Assembly: GCF_014648435.1 (NCBI RefSeq)
Contig: NZ_BMRC01000005.1
Span: 62,001-126,000, forward strand
Reading direction: 5' to 3'
Source: Nonomuraea spiralis
GTDB taxonomy: Bacteria; Actinomycetota; Actinomycetes; Streptosporangiales; Streptosporangiaceae
DNA length: 64,000 nucleotides
Part shown: positions 43,289 through 51,035 of the stretch, one piece after another
Numbering within the stretch: the first letter of the stretch is position 1
Layout: each line of letters begins with the position of its first letter
Position numbers and translations under genes: made by a program
Notes under the pieces: model-generated
Told to the model about the DNA's origin: nothing
Databases searched by the model: none
The model's input: only the letters and a program-made list of their open reading frames with translations

Positions 43289-44469
43289 CCGCACCACCCG
43301 GGCGGCGGCCGCTGCGCCGCATCCGGCGCGACGTCGCCGTGAGCCCGTTCATCGTGATCTGGGAGGCCACCCGGGCCTGCCCGCTGGCCTGCCTGCACTG
43401 CCGCGCCGAGGCCGTACGCGACCGGCACCCGCTGGAGCTGACCACCGAGGAGGCCCACGGGCTCATGCGCCAGGTGGCCGCCTTCGGCACGCCGCCGCCG
43501 CTGTTCGTGATCACCGGCGGCGACCCGTTCGAGCGGCCCGACCTGCTCGACCTGGTCCGGTACGCCCGCGCCCGCGGCCTGGCCCCCGCCGTGTCCCCGT
43601 CGGCCACCCCGGCCCTCACGCCGGCGAACCTGGCCGGTCTGCGCAAGGCCGGGGCCGCCGCCGTCTCGCTCAGCCTCGACGGCGCGACCGCCCCCGTCCA
43701 CGACGCCTTCCGGGGGTACGACGGCGTGTTCACCCGTACCCTGCGAGCCTGGCGGGCGGCCCGCGAGGCCGGGCTCAAGGTGCAGATCAACACCACCGTG
43801 ACCCGCCACAACCTGGCCTGCCTGCCGGACATCGCCACCCTGGTACGCGACGAGGGCGCGCTGCTGTGGAGCGTGTTCTTCCTCGTGCCCACCGGCCGGG
43901 GCCGCGACCTGTCGGCCCTGACCCCGCAGGAGACCGAGGACGTCCTGCACTTCCTGCACGACGTCGGCACGGCGATCCCAGTCAAGACCGCCCACCACTT
44001 CCGCCGGGTCGCCGTACAGCGGCTCGTCCTGGACGGACACGGCGTGGACCACGCCGACGCGCTCCGGCTCGGCCCGCTCTACCGCACCCTGCGGCTCCGC
44101 GCCGAGCAGGCCGGGCTGGTCGAGGAACGACGCACCCGCCGCCCGCCCGTCGACGTCAACGCCGGACGCGGCTTCGTCTTCGTCTCCCACACCGGGTCCG
44201 TGCACCCGTCGGGCTTCCTGCCGGTGGACGCCGGGAACGTGCGCGACCGGCCCCTGACCGAGATCTACCGGTCGGCGCCGCTGTTCACCGCTCTCCGTGA
44301 CCCCGACCGGCTGGGCGGCCGGTGCGGGGCGTGCGAGTTCCGGACGATCTGCGGCGGCTCCCGCTCCCGCGCCTACGCCTGCTCCGGCGACGTGCTCGGC
44401 GAGGAGCCCTGGTGCGCCTACGAGCCGGGCAGCTTCCCCTACCAGCGGGAGCTGGCCGCCCATGTATGA
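43285..44469 (+). CDS. Radical SAM/SPASM protein (TIGR04053-like)
   Basis: 394 residues, start overlapping the NMO stop by 4 nt. The N-terminal 4Fe-4S motif is EATRACPLACLHCRAEAV (CxxxCxxC), followed by ITGGDPFERPD (the GGDP variant). The C-terminal SPASM region has GRCGACEFRTICGGSRSRAY with more cysteines and SGFLPVDAGNVRD. The sequence fits the TIGR04053 group related to the heme-modifying enzymes NirJ and AhbD. A role in heme or d1-like cofactor modification, or peptide modification, is an inference; no small precursor peptide is seen nearby. Confidence 0.85.
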   Translation: MTAPPGRRPLRRIRRDVAVSPFIVIWEATRACPLACLHCRAEAVRDRHPLELTTEEAHGLMRQVAAFGTPPPLFVITGGDPFERPDLLDLVRYARARGLAPAVSPSATPALTPANLAGLRKAGAAAVSLSLDGATAPVHDAFRGYDGVFTRTLRAWRAAREAGLKVQINTTVTRHNLACLPDIATLVRDEGALLWSVFFLVPTGRGRDLSALTPQETEDVLHFLHDVGTAIPVKTAHHFRRVAVQRLVLDGHGVDHADALRLGPLYRTLRLRAEQAGLVEERRTRRPPVDVNAGRGFVFVSHTGSVHPSGFLPVDAGNVRDRPLTEIYRSAPLFTALRDPDRLGGRCGACEFRTICGGSRSRAYACSGDVLGEEPWCAYEPGSFPYQRELAAHV

Positions 44470-44830
44470 GAGAAGGACGGCCCGCGGGCTGGCCGCACCC
44501 TACGACACCATGCTGGCCGCGTACGCCGCCGCGCTGGCCGGCTCGCCGCTGGCCGCCTCCAGCAGGGCCAGCTACCTGCGCCGCGTCGGCCGCTACCTGA
44601 CCTGGGTCGCCTCGGCCTCGGCCCAAGGGTTGCTCGCCCGCGAACCGCTGGCCGACACGATCGTCGCCGTACGCACCGCGCACGCCTACCACGGCGAGCT
44701 CGGCGGCCGTTACGCCCCCAGCACGATCAACAGCACCCTGGCCGCCATCGAGGACTTCTACGACCGGCTCCACCTGGGAGCCACCGGCATCCCCCGCCGG
44801 GCCCCGGCGGACCGGGCGGGCGCGCGATGA
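44462..44830 (+). CDS. Stand-alone recombinase N-terminal (SAM-like core-binding) domain protein
   Basis: 122 residues from an ATG overlapping the radical SAM stop by 8 nt. The sequence SRASYLRRVGRYLTWVASAS and YAPSTINSTLAAIEDFYDRL matches the four-helix phage-integrase N-terminal domain. No catalytic domain (R-H-R-Y) follows: the gene ends and overlaps the CopD-like gene by 4 nt. As it is translationally coupled on both sides it is unlikely to be debris. It may have been recruited as a DNA-binding or protein-binding module. Confidence 0.7.
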   Translation: MYERRTARGLAAPYDTMLAAYAAALAGSPLAASSRASYLRRVGRYLTWVASASAQGLLAREPLADTIVAVRTAHAYHGELGGRYAPSTINSTLAAIEDFYDRLHLGATGIPRRAPADRAGAR

Positions 44831-45264
44831 CCTGGTGGTCGGTGGTGCGCTTCCTGCACGTGCTCGGGGCCGCGCTGTGGGTCGGCGGCCAGCTCGCGGT
44901 CTCCCTCGTGGTGCTGCCCCTGGCCCGCCGCCTGCTCGACGAAAGCCGGCGCGCCGAGATGCTCAACGCCGTCGGACGCCGCTTCGGAATGCTCACCGGC
45001 ACGCTCTTCCTGCCCCTCCAGCTCGCCACCGGCGTCGCCATCGCCTGGCACAAGGGCGTCACCTGGGCCTCCCTGGCCGAGCCCGGCTACGGCCGCGTCC
45101 TGGCCGCCAAACTGCTGCTGTTCTGCGCGGTCATGGCCGCCGCCGGCCTGCACGGCTGGGCCAGCGCCTCGGGCCGGGCCGGGTTCGCCCGTACGATGGC
45201 GGTCGGCGCGCTGGTCGGCTCGATCGGCGTCGTCCTGCTGGCCGCCGCGCTGCCCGCCACCTGA
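44827..45264 (+). CDS. CopD/DUF2269-like four-TM membrane protein
   Basis: 145 residues with four transmembrane helices. The start WWSVVRFLHVLGAALWVGGQ is typical of CopD-like proteins, with His and Trp that could ligate heme or copper; further His residues are in IAWHKGV and GLHGWAS. Last gene of the tightly overlapping set that begins at the hemerythrin. May provide heme or copper handling for the downstream nitrite reductase. Confidence 0.75.
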   Translation: MTWWSVVRFLHVLGAALWVGGQLAVSLVVLPLARRLLDESRRAEMLNAVGRRFGMLTGTLFLPLQLATGVAIAWHKGVTWASLAEPGYGRVLAAKLLLFCAVMAAAGLHGWASASGRAGFARTMAVGALVGSIGVVLLAAALPAT

Positions 45265-45289
45265 TCATGGCCGATCGGACGTACGGGAA

Positions 45290-45303
45290 GGGACTTTCGT
45301 CCC
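45290..45303 (+). promoter_or_regulatory. DosR-like box upstream of Acg-type nitroreductase
   Basis: GGGAC-TTTC-GTCCC, perfect 5-bp arms, flanked by AA on the left. 36 nt upstream of the nitroreductase start. Confidence 0.7.
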
Positions 45304-45338
45304 TGCCGGGCGCACGGCCGCCGCGACATCGTGGAGAC

Positions 45339-46403
45339 ATGCCCTTCGCCTCGCGTGCCGGCCTGCGCCGGGTCGTCGCCGCCGCCGTCGCGGCGCCCTC
45401 GGTGCACAACACCCAGCCGTGGCGCTTCCGCCGCGTCGACGACACCACCGTCGAGCTGTACGCCGACCTCGACCGGCTGCTCACCGTCACCGACCCCCTC
45501 GGGCGCGGGCTCGGCATCAGCTGCGGGGCCGCGCTGTTCAACCTGCGGCTGGCGGTCCGGATGACCGGGCACGACCCGCGCGTCCTGCCGCTGCCCGACC
45601 CCGCCGACCGGCCCGAGCTGCTGGCGACCGTACGCGCGACGCCCGGCGGCCCGCCCAGCGCGGACGAGCGGCTGCTGCACGACATGATCCCGCACCGGCG
45701 TACCAGCCGCTTTCCCTTCGACGGCCGCCCGCTGCCCAGGAACGTCCTGGTCGACCTGGTCAACGCCGCCCACGACGAGGGCGCCACGCTGCTCCTGGTC
45801 AAGGGCGGGACGGCCAGGCGCGTGCTGGACATGGTCGCCGAGGCCGACGACACGCTGACGGCCGACCCGGCGTACCGCGCCGAGCTGGCCCGCTGGACCC
45901 GTTCCGAGAGTGGCCCCGACGGCGTCCCCGGCCACGCGGCCGGCCCCCGCCCCCGAACGGCCACCCTCCCCATGCGCGACTTCACCACCACCCCCCTCCG
46001 GAACGGCACCCCACCCGCGGCCATCCCCACCACCCACCTCCACGACGGCGCTCCCGGGACGAGGGGGTTCGCGGTGAGTGGCGGGCCGGGGGGCGAGGTC
46101 GCGGACTTCGAGGCGGATCCGCAGCTGGCCGCCCTGTTCACCCGTGGGGACGGTCCGGGCGACTGGCTGCGTGCCGGGCAGGCGTTGCAGCGCGTCCTGC
46201 TCACCGCCACCGCGCACGGCGTGGCCGCCTCGATGTTCAGCCAGCCGCTCGACCTGCGCCCGCCTCAGCACCGCGGTGACAAGGCGGGACCGTTCGGGCA
46301 CGTGCAGATGCTGATCAGGTTCGGCTACGGCCCACCGGTCCCGCGCGTCCCCCGCCGCCCGGTCTACGAAGTCCTCGACCGCCGAGGCCCCCGACATGCC
46401 TGA
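45339..46403 (+). CDS. Acg-type nitroreductase-family protein
   Basis: 354 residues from the ATG at 45339 with GGAG upstream. The start is typical of the Acg family (mycobacterial Rv2032): AAVAAPSVHNTQPWRFR, then HRRTSRFPFDGRPLP in the middle and QALQRVLLTATAHGVAASMF near the end. Length and internal duplication fit Acg (about 330). Acg is a strongly DosR-induced protein that sequesters FMN, with little or no nitroreductase activity. A perfect DosR-like box lies directly upstream. Confidence 0.85.
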   Translation: MPFASRAGLRRVVAAAVAAPSVHNTQPWRFRRVDDTTVELYADLDRLLTVTDPLGRGLGISCGAALFNLRLAVRMTGHDPRVLPLPDPADRPELLATVRATPGGPPSADERLLHDMIPHRRTSRFPFDGRPLPRNVLVDLVNAAHDEGATLLLVKGGTARRVLDMVAEADDTLTADPAYRAELARWTRSESGPDGVPGHAAGPRPRTATLPMRDFTTTPLRNGTPPAAIPTTHLHDGAPGTRGFAVSGGPGGEVADFEADPQLAALFTRGDGPGDWLRAGQALQRVLLTATAHGVAASMFSQPLDLRPPQHRGDKAGPFGHVQMLIRFGYGPPVPRVPRRPVYEVLDRRGPRHA

Positions 46404-46463
46404 CCCACCCACCCGACACCCGGCCTCCCGTCCGGCCTTCCGTCCAGGCCCCCCGCTCGGGCT

Positions 46464-46496
46464 CCGGGGGTGTGTCGGTGGTTCCCGGGGGTGTGT
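46464..46496 (+). repeat. Direct repeat CCGGGGGTGTGT upstream of the nitrite reductase gene
   Basis: Two identical copies of CCGGGGGTGTGT at 46464-46475 and 46485-46496, spaced 21 bp start to start (two helical turns), 118 nt upstream of the nitrite reductase start. This could be a tandem operator. No DosR-like box is visible here. Confidence 0.45.
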
Positions 46497-46613
46497 TGTG
46501 CGGCGTTCGCGGCCGTGAGCGTGCGGGTTCCGCCGGCTGCCCTCGCTCTGCTGATGTTCGCCGGACGCGCGATCGTGCTGACGCTCTCCGGCCGCGAAAG
46601 GAAGGTGTCCGGA

Positions 46614-49292
46614 ATGCCGGTCGATATCCGCATAGAAAACAGCAGACCGATCGACCTGCCGCCGCCGCCGAAACGTCCCCGCGCGTCCTGGCACCTGCGC
46701 GCGAACGCGATCGTCGTCGCCTGGCTGGCCCTGACGGTCGCGGTGGCACTGGCCGGCGACGTGCTGCCGGCGCCGTCGTGGTTGCTGATCCACGTGTTCC
46801 TGCTGGGCGCTGTCAGCACGGCCGTCCTCATCTGGAGCGAGCACTTCACCGTGGCGCTGCTGCGCGTCCGCGGCCCGTCCGAGCGGGGCAGCCTGACCCG
46901 GCTGGCCCTGCTCAACACGGCCACGGTCGCGGTCCTGGCCGGGGTCGCGTACGGCCCCTGGCAGGTGGCGGCGGCCGGCGCGGCGCTGCTGGCAGGGGTG
47001 GTCGGGTGGCACGCGACCGTCCTCGTCCTGCTCGTCCGCGCGGCGCTGCCCGGCCGGTTCGGGCACGTCATCGGCTGGTACGTCACCGCCGGCTGCGCGC
47101 TCGCCACCGGCGGCGTCCTCGGCGGGCTGATGGCCGCCCAGACCGTCCAGGGCGCGGTCCACGAGCGGATGAGCGCCGCGCACGCCCAGGTGAACGTCTT
47201 CGGCTGGATCGGCCTCACCGTGCTCGGCACCCTGTTCACGCTGTGGCCGACGGTCCTGCGTACCCGTATGTCGGACCGGACCCGCCGGGCCTCCCGGGTG
47301 GGGTTGTGGCTGGCCGCGCCGGGGCTGGCCGTGGCCGTCGCCGGGCTGCTGGCCGGCTGGCGGTGGATCGCGTTCACGGGGCTGGTCGCGTACGCGGCCG
47401 GTGGGCTGGCGGTGCTCGTACCGCTGGGCGACGCGCTGCGGCGCCGGAGGCCGCACACGGGCGCGGCGTGGATGCTGGGGGCGGCGATCGTCTGGTTCGA
47501 GGTGGCGCTGGCCGCCGACCTCGTGGTCGTGGCCACCAGACCGGCGCACGAGGTCGCCGCCGCGCTGGCGCCGCTGCTGCCGCTGGTGCTGGCCGGGTTC
47601 GTCGCGCAGGTGCTGCTCGGCTCGCTGCTGCACCTGCTGCCCGCGGTGCTGGGCGGCGGGCCGGTCCGGTTCAAGGAGAACGCGGCGCTGCTGGAGCGCG
47701 GCTGGGTGGTCCGGCTGGTGGCGCTGAATCTCGGGGTGCCGCTGCTGGTGCTGCCGGTGCCGCCGCCGGTGAGGCTGCTGGGGTGGGGGCTGGTGCTGGC
47801 GGCCGCGACGGCCTTCGTCGTACTGGCCGTGACCGCCCTGACCCGCGCCCACCGCCCGGCCCCACATCGGACGGCCGCGGGGGCTTCAGGAGAGAAGGCG
47901 GGCTCCGGCCGGTCGGGCGCGGGGTGGCGGGGGGCGTTGCCCGCGCTCGCCGGGGTGGCCGTCGGGTGTCTGCTGACCGCCGCCGCCGTCGTCGCCGCCA
48001 CGACCAGCGGTACGGCACCCGCCACGGTCACCGCGACCGGCTCCCGCACGGTCGAGGTGACGCTGTCCGGGATGAGGATCCGTCCCGCCGTGATCGAGGC
48101 CCCCGTGGGGACCGTACTGACGTTGCGGGTCACCAACGCCGACGCCCAGCGGCACGACCTGCGCCTGGCGACCGGCGAACGCACCCCGCTGCTGGGCCCC
48201 GGCCAGAACGCGACCCTGACCCTGGCCCCGCTGGGCGCGCCCGTGGACGGCTGGTGCACGGTCGCCGGGCACCGCACCGCGGGCATGACCATGCGCCTGG
48301 TCCCGACCGGCGGCACGCGGGCGGCCCCACCGGCCCCACCGGCCTCACCGGCGGGATCGGCCACCGGCCACGACGGCCACACGATGACCGGCACCGATCC
48401 CGCCGCGCCGCTCGATCTGGCGGCGCCCATGTCGCCCGGTTGGAAGCCGTACGACGCGACGCTCAAGCCCGCCCCCGGCGGCACTGAGCACCACGTCGAG
48501 ATCCGCGCCGACGACAGGCTCGTCCAGGAGGTCGCGCCCGGGGTACGGCAACGCGTCTGGACCTTCAACGGCACCATGCCCGGCCCGGTGCTGCGCGGCA
48601 AGGTCGGGGACGTGTTCGTCGTGACGTTCGTCAACGCCGCGACCATGGGCCACGGCATCGACTTCCACGCCGGCGCGACCGCGCCGGACGGCCCGATGCG
48701 CACGATCCAGCCCGGCGAACGGCTGACCTACCGCTTCCGCGCCGACTACGCCGGAGCCTGGCTCTACCACTGCTCGACCATGCCGATGACCCAGCACATC
48801 GCCAACGGCATGTACGGCGCCGTCGTCATCGATCCGCCGGATCTGCCCGCGGTGGACCGCGAGTACCTGCTGGTCCAGGGCGAGCTGTATCTCGGTGAGC
48901 CGGGCGGCCAGGCCCAGGTCGCCAAGATCCGCGAGGGCGACCCGGACGGCTGGATGTTCAACGGCACCGCCGCCGGCTACGACCACGCGCCGCTGACGGC
49001 CGAGGCGGGGGAGCGGGTGCGCATCTGGGCCGTGTCCGCCGGGCCCAGCTCCGGCACGTCGCTGCACGTGGTGGGCGCGCCGTTCGACACGGTCTACAAG
49101 GAGGGCGCCTACCGGCTGCGCACCCGGGACGCCGGCGGCGCGCAGGCGCTCGACCTGGCCCCTGCGCAGGGCGGCTTCGCCGAGCTCGTCTTCCCCGAGG
49201 CGGGCACGTACCCGATCGTGGACCACACGATGCGCCAGGCTGAGGCGGGCGCGCACGGCGTGTTCAAGGTCGGCGCCCGCCAGAAGGACTGA
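46614..49292 (+). CDS. nirK: Three-part copper nitrite reductase (membrane domain + cupredoxin + NirK)
   Basis: 892 residues from the ATG at 46614 with AAGGAAGG 8 nt upstream. Residues about 25-420 are a polytopic membrane domain with around ten helices and His residues in helices (HVF, SEHFT, HLLPAVLGG), NnrS/cytochrome-like. Next, after a TM (450-470), is a cupredoxin with type 1 ligands H514, C548, H553, M558. The C-terminal part is NirK: H680 (type 1), D683 (catalytic), H685 (type 2) in HGIDFH; H719 and C720 in YHC; H728 and M733; then H818 (catalytic) in TSLHVVG and H871 (type 2) in VDHTM. All catalytic ligands of CuNIR are present, so nitrite reduction to NO is expected, with the cupredoxin as electron donor and the membrane part possibly taking electrons from quinol. 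Faces outward. Confidence 0.88.
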   Translation: MPVDIRIENSRPIDLPPPPKRPRASWHLRANAIVVAWLALTVAVALAGDVLPAPSWLLIHVFLLGAVSTAVLIWSEHFTVALLRVRGPSERGSLTRLALLNTATVAVLAGVAYGPWQVAAAGAALLAGVVGWHATVLVLLVRAALPGRFGHVIGWYVTAGCALATGGVLGGLMAAQTVQGAVHERMSAAHAQVNVFGWIGLTVLGTLFTLWPTVLRTRMSDRTRRASRVGLWLAAPGLAVAVAGLLAGWRWIAFTGLVAYAAGGLAVLVPLGDALRRRRPHTGAAWMLGAAIVWFEVALAADLVVVATRPAHEVAAALAPLLPLVLAGFVAQVLLGSLLHLLPAVLGGGPVRFKENAALLERGWVVRLVALNLGVPLLVLPVPPPVRLLGWGLVLAAATAFVVLAVTALTRAHRPAPHRTAAGASGEKAGSGRSGAGWRGALPALAGVAVGCLLTAAAVVAATTSGTAPATVTATGSRTVEVTLSGMRIRPAVIEAPVGTVLTLRVTNADAQRHDLRLATGERTPLLGPGQNATLTLAPLGAPVDGWCTVAGHRTAGMTMRLVPTGGTRAAPPAPPASPAGSATGHDGHTMTGTDPAAPLDLAAPMSPGWKPYDATLKPAPGGTEHHVEIRADDRLVQEVAPGVRQRVWTFNGTMPGPVLRGKVGDVFVVTFVNAATMGHGIDFHAGATAPDGPMRTIQPGERLTYRFRADYAGAWLYHCSTMPMTQHIANGMYGAVVIDPPDLPAVDREYLLVQGELYLGEPGGQAQVAKIREGDPDGWMFNGTAAGYDHAPLTAEAGERVRIWAVSAGPSSGTSLHVVGAPFDTVYKEGAYRLRTRDAGGAQALDLAPAQGGFAELVFPEAGTYPIVDHTMRQAEAGAHGVFKVGARQKD

Positions 49293-49307
49293 CCGCCGGA
49301 ACGCGGA

Positions 49308-49335
49308 AAGCCGCCGCGACAGATCGCGGCGGCTT
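49308..49335. terminator. Terminator between nirK and hemerythrin genes
   Basis: AAGCCGCCGCGA-CAGA-TCGCGGCGGCTT, a perfect 12-bp stem with a tetraloop, between converging genes; the terminal A/T pairs give short T-runs in both directions. Confidence 0.85.
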
Positions 49336-49407
49336 CACCCGAGGGGCGGCGAGCCGGGAGACGGGGCCCTCACAAGAACGGCTCGCCACCCGCTGGGTGC
49401 ATGCCCG

Positions 49408-49902
49408 TCATGAGCGCCACCGACCGGGTGTCGGGCCGGCGGATCGGTGCCGCTCATCGGTCGCGGCAGGGGACCGGCCCGGCGTGATGCGGTCCCAGGC
49501 GGCGAGCGGCAACATGATGACGGCCGCCGGGAACAGGCCGTGCTCCTCGTGGTCGATGTGCCGGTGGAGCCGCTCCAGGGCGTCCAGCACGGCGGGCCAG
49601 TCGGGCGCCGCCCGGTCGATCGCGCCGAGCACGCCGTGGATGTCGGCGTGCTCGGCGCACAGCCGCTCGACCTCTTCGGCCAGCGACCCTTCGGCGCGCA
49701 GCTCGGCGAACAGGCCGTTCTCCTCGGTGTCGGTGTGCGGGATCAGCCGGGCCACCAGGTCGTCCAGCAGTGTCACGGCCTCGCCGTGCCGTGCCTCGCC
49801 GATGGCGCGGCGCAGCGCACCCGCGCTCTCCTGGATGTCCCAATGCTCCTGGGACAGGCGGCCGATCAGCGGAAAGTCCCGGCAGCCACAGTAATTGCAC
49901 AT
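49408..49902 (-). CDS. Hemerythrin-like protein with N-terminal CxxCxC motif
   Basis: 164 residues from the ATG at 49902, chosen because GAGG lies 9 nt upstream (a GTG at 49908 is too close to it). The N-terminus MCNYCGCRDFPLIG has three cysteines as in actinobacterial MCDYCGCR-type proteins. Hemerythrin ligands: LSQEHWDIQE, HTDTEENGLF (HxxxE), CAEHADIHG and HRHIDHEEHGLFP. Resembles iron-sulfur repair (RIC/YtfE-like) proteins. The DosR-like box at 49996-50009 is about 94 nt upstream. Confidence 0.85.
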   Translation of the reverse strand: MCNYCGCRDFPLIGRLSQEHWDIQESAGALRRAIGEARHGEAVTLLDDLVARLIPHTDTEENGLFAELRAEGSLAEEVERLCAEHADIHGVLGAIDRAAPDWPAVLDALERLHRHIDHEEHGLFPAAVIMLPLAAWDRITPGRSPAATDERHRSAGPTPGRWRS

Positions 49903-49995
49903 GGTCACGTCCTCAGGGCGTAGCGGTCCGGGCGCGCGTGCCGCGGCGGCCGGATCCCGCCTTCCACCCTTCCCGGCCGTACTGACCCCTGGTCA

Positions 49996-50009
49996 GGGCC
50001 GAAGGTCCC
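49996..50009 (-). promoter_or_regulatory. DosR-like box upstream of CxxCxC hemerythrin gene
   Basis: GGGCC-GAAG-GTCCC, one base off a perfect palindrome and the same in its arms as box 38088-38101. It lies between the hemerythrin start and the 3' end of the Gfo/Idh gene, so only the hemerythrin can be its target. Confidence 0.6.
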
Positions 50010-50027
50010 CCGGACCCCCGCCATCGG

Positions 50028-51035
50028 TCACCTGCGGAAGGCCGGGGTGATGGTGACGGGGAGGCCCGTACGGGCCGACCGGTAGGCGGCCTCGACCAGG
50101 TCCACCGCCGCGGCGGCCTCGTCGCCCGGCGCGTGGTTCGGGCCCCGGCCCGCGATCAGCTCCCCGAACGCCTCCACCGGCGCGTGCTTGCCCCACGCGG
50201 GCCGGCTCGGATCGGGGGACAGGCGGACCCGGGTGCCGTCCGGCCGGTGCACGGTGGCCGTGCCGTACTGCAGGTCGTGCTCGACCATGCCGGACGTGCC
50301 GTACAGGCGCAGGCGCTGGCGGGTCGGCAGGCCCTCGGGCACGGTCCCGGTCGCCGTCAGGGATCCCACCGCGCCACCGGCCAGGCGGAAGGTGAGCGCG
50401 TCGACCACGTCGACCGGCAGCGAGCGGTGGTCCATGTAGGCGAAGACCTGCTCGGCGCCCTGTCCCGTGGCCCTGGTCAGGGCGCCGGCCAGGTGGGTGA
50501 GCTGCGAGTGGCCCTGCCCGCCCGCGCCGGGGGCGGCGTAGGTGGGGGTGCCGGTCAGCAGGTTCATCATGACGGAGGAGAAGTCGCCGTTGACGCAGAC
50601 CAGCTCGCCGATCTCCCCCTCCCGTACGGCCTGCCGCACCCGTACAGCGGCGGCGCTGTACTGCCCGGTGTAGCCGACCGACAGGTGCGTCCCCGTGCGC
50701 TCGGCCGTGGCCACCAGGTCCCACGCCTCGGCCGCGCTGGTCGTCATGGGCTTCTCGACCAGCACGTGGACGCCGGACTCCAGCGCGGCTCTGGCCGGCG
50801 CGTGGTGCGTGGCGTGCGGGGTGGCGATGACGACGCCGTCCACCAGGCCGGAGGCGTACAGCTCGGCCGGGTCGGTGAAGGCGGGCACCCCGAAGTCGGC
50901 GCGTACGGGGTCGGCGCGTCCCGGGTCGGCGTCGCACACGGCGGTCAGGCGCAGGCCGGGAGCCGCCGCGATGGCCGGAAGATGGGCGAACCGGGCCCAC
51001 CACCCCAGGCCGATCACCCCCAGCCGGACGGTCAC
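50028..51035 (-). CDS. Gfo/Idh/MocA-family sugar dehydrogenase
   Basis: 335 residues from a GTG overlapping the upstream stop (GTGA). The NAD(P) Rossmann domain starts VRLGVIGLGWWARFAHLPAI, with the family motif VHVLVEKPMTTSAAEA (EKP). The C-terminal alpha/beta domain has HLAGALTRATG at the usual catalytic His region. Oxidises a sugar or inositol. Downstream of an enolase-type sugar acid dehydratase in the MurR-led operon; probably oxidises the free sugar to a lactone. Confidence 0.85.
   Translation of the reverse strand: MTVRLGVIGLGWWARFAHLPAIAAAPGLRLTAVCDADPGRADPVRADFGVPAFTDPAELYASGLVDGVVIATPHATHHAPARAALESGVHVLVEKPMTTSAAEAWDLVATAERTGTHLSVGYTGQYSAAAVRVRQAVREGEIGELVCVNGDFSSVMMNLLTGTPTYAAPGAGGQGHSQLTHLAGALTRATGQGAEQVFAYMDHRSLPVDVVDALTFRLAGGAVGSLTATGTVPEGLPTRQRLRLYGTSGMVEHDLQYGTATVHRPDGTRVRLSPDPSRPAWGKHAPVEAFGELIAGRGPNHAPGDEAAAAVDLVEAAYRSARTGLPVTITPAFRR

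Noticed and set aside
44462..44830. Integrase-like domain as a sign of a prophage or integrative element
   Set aside because: No catalytic domain, excisionase, attachment-site repeat or tRNA is nearby, and the gene overlaps metabolic genes on both sides.
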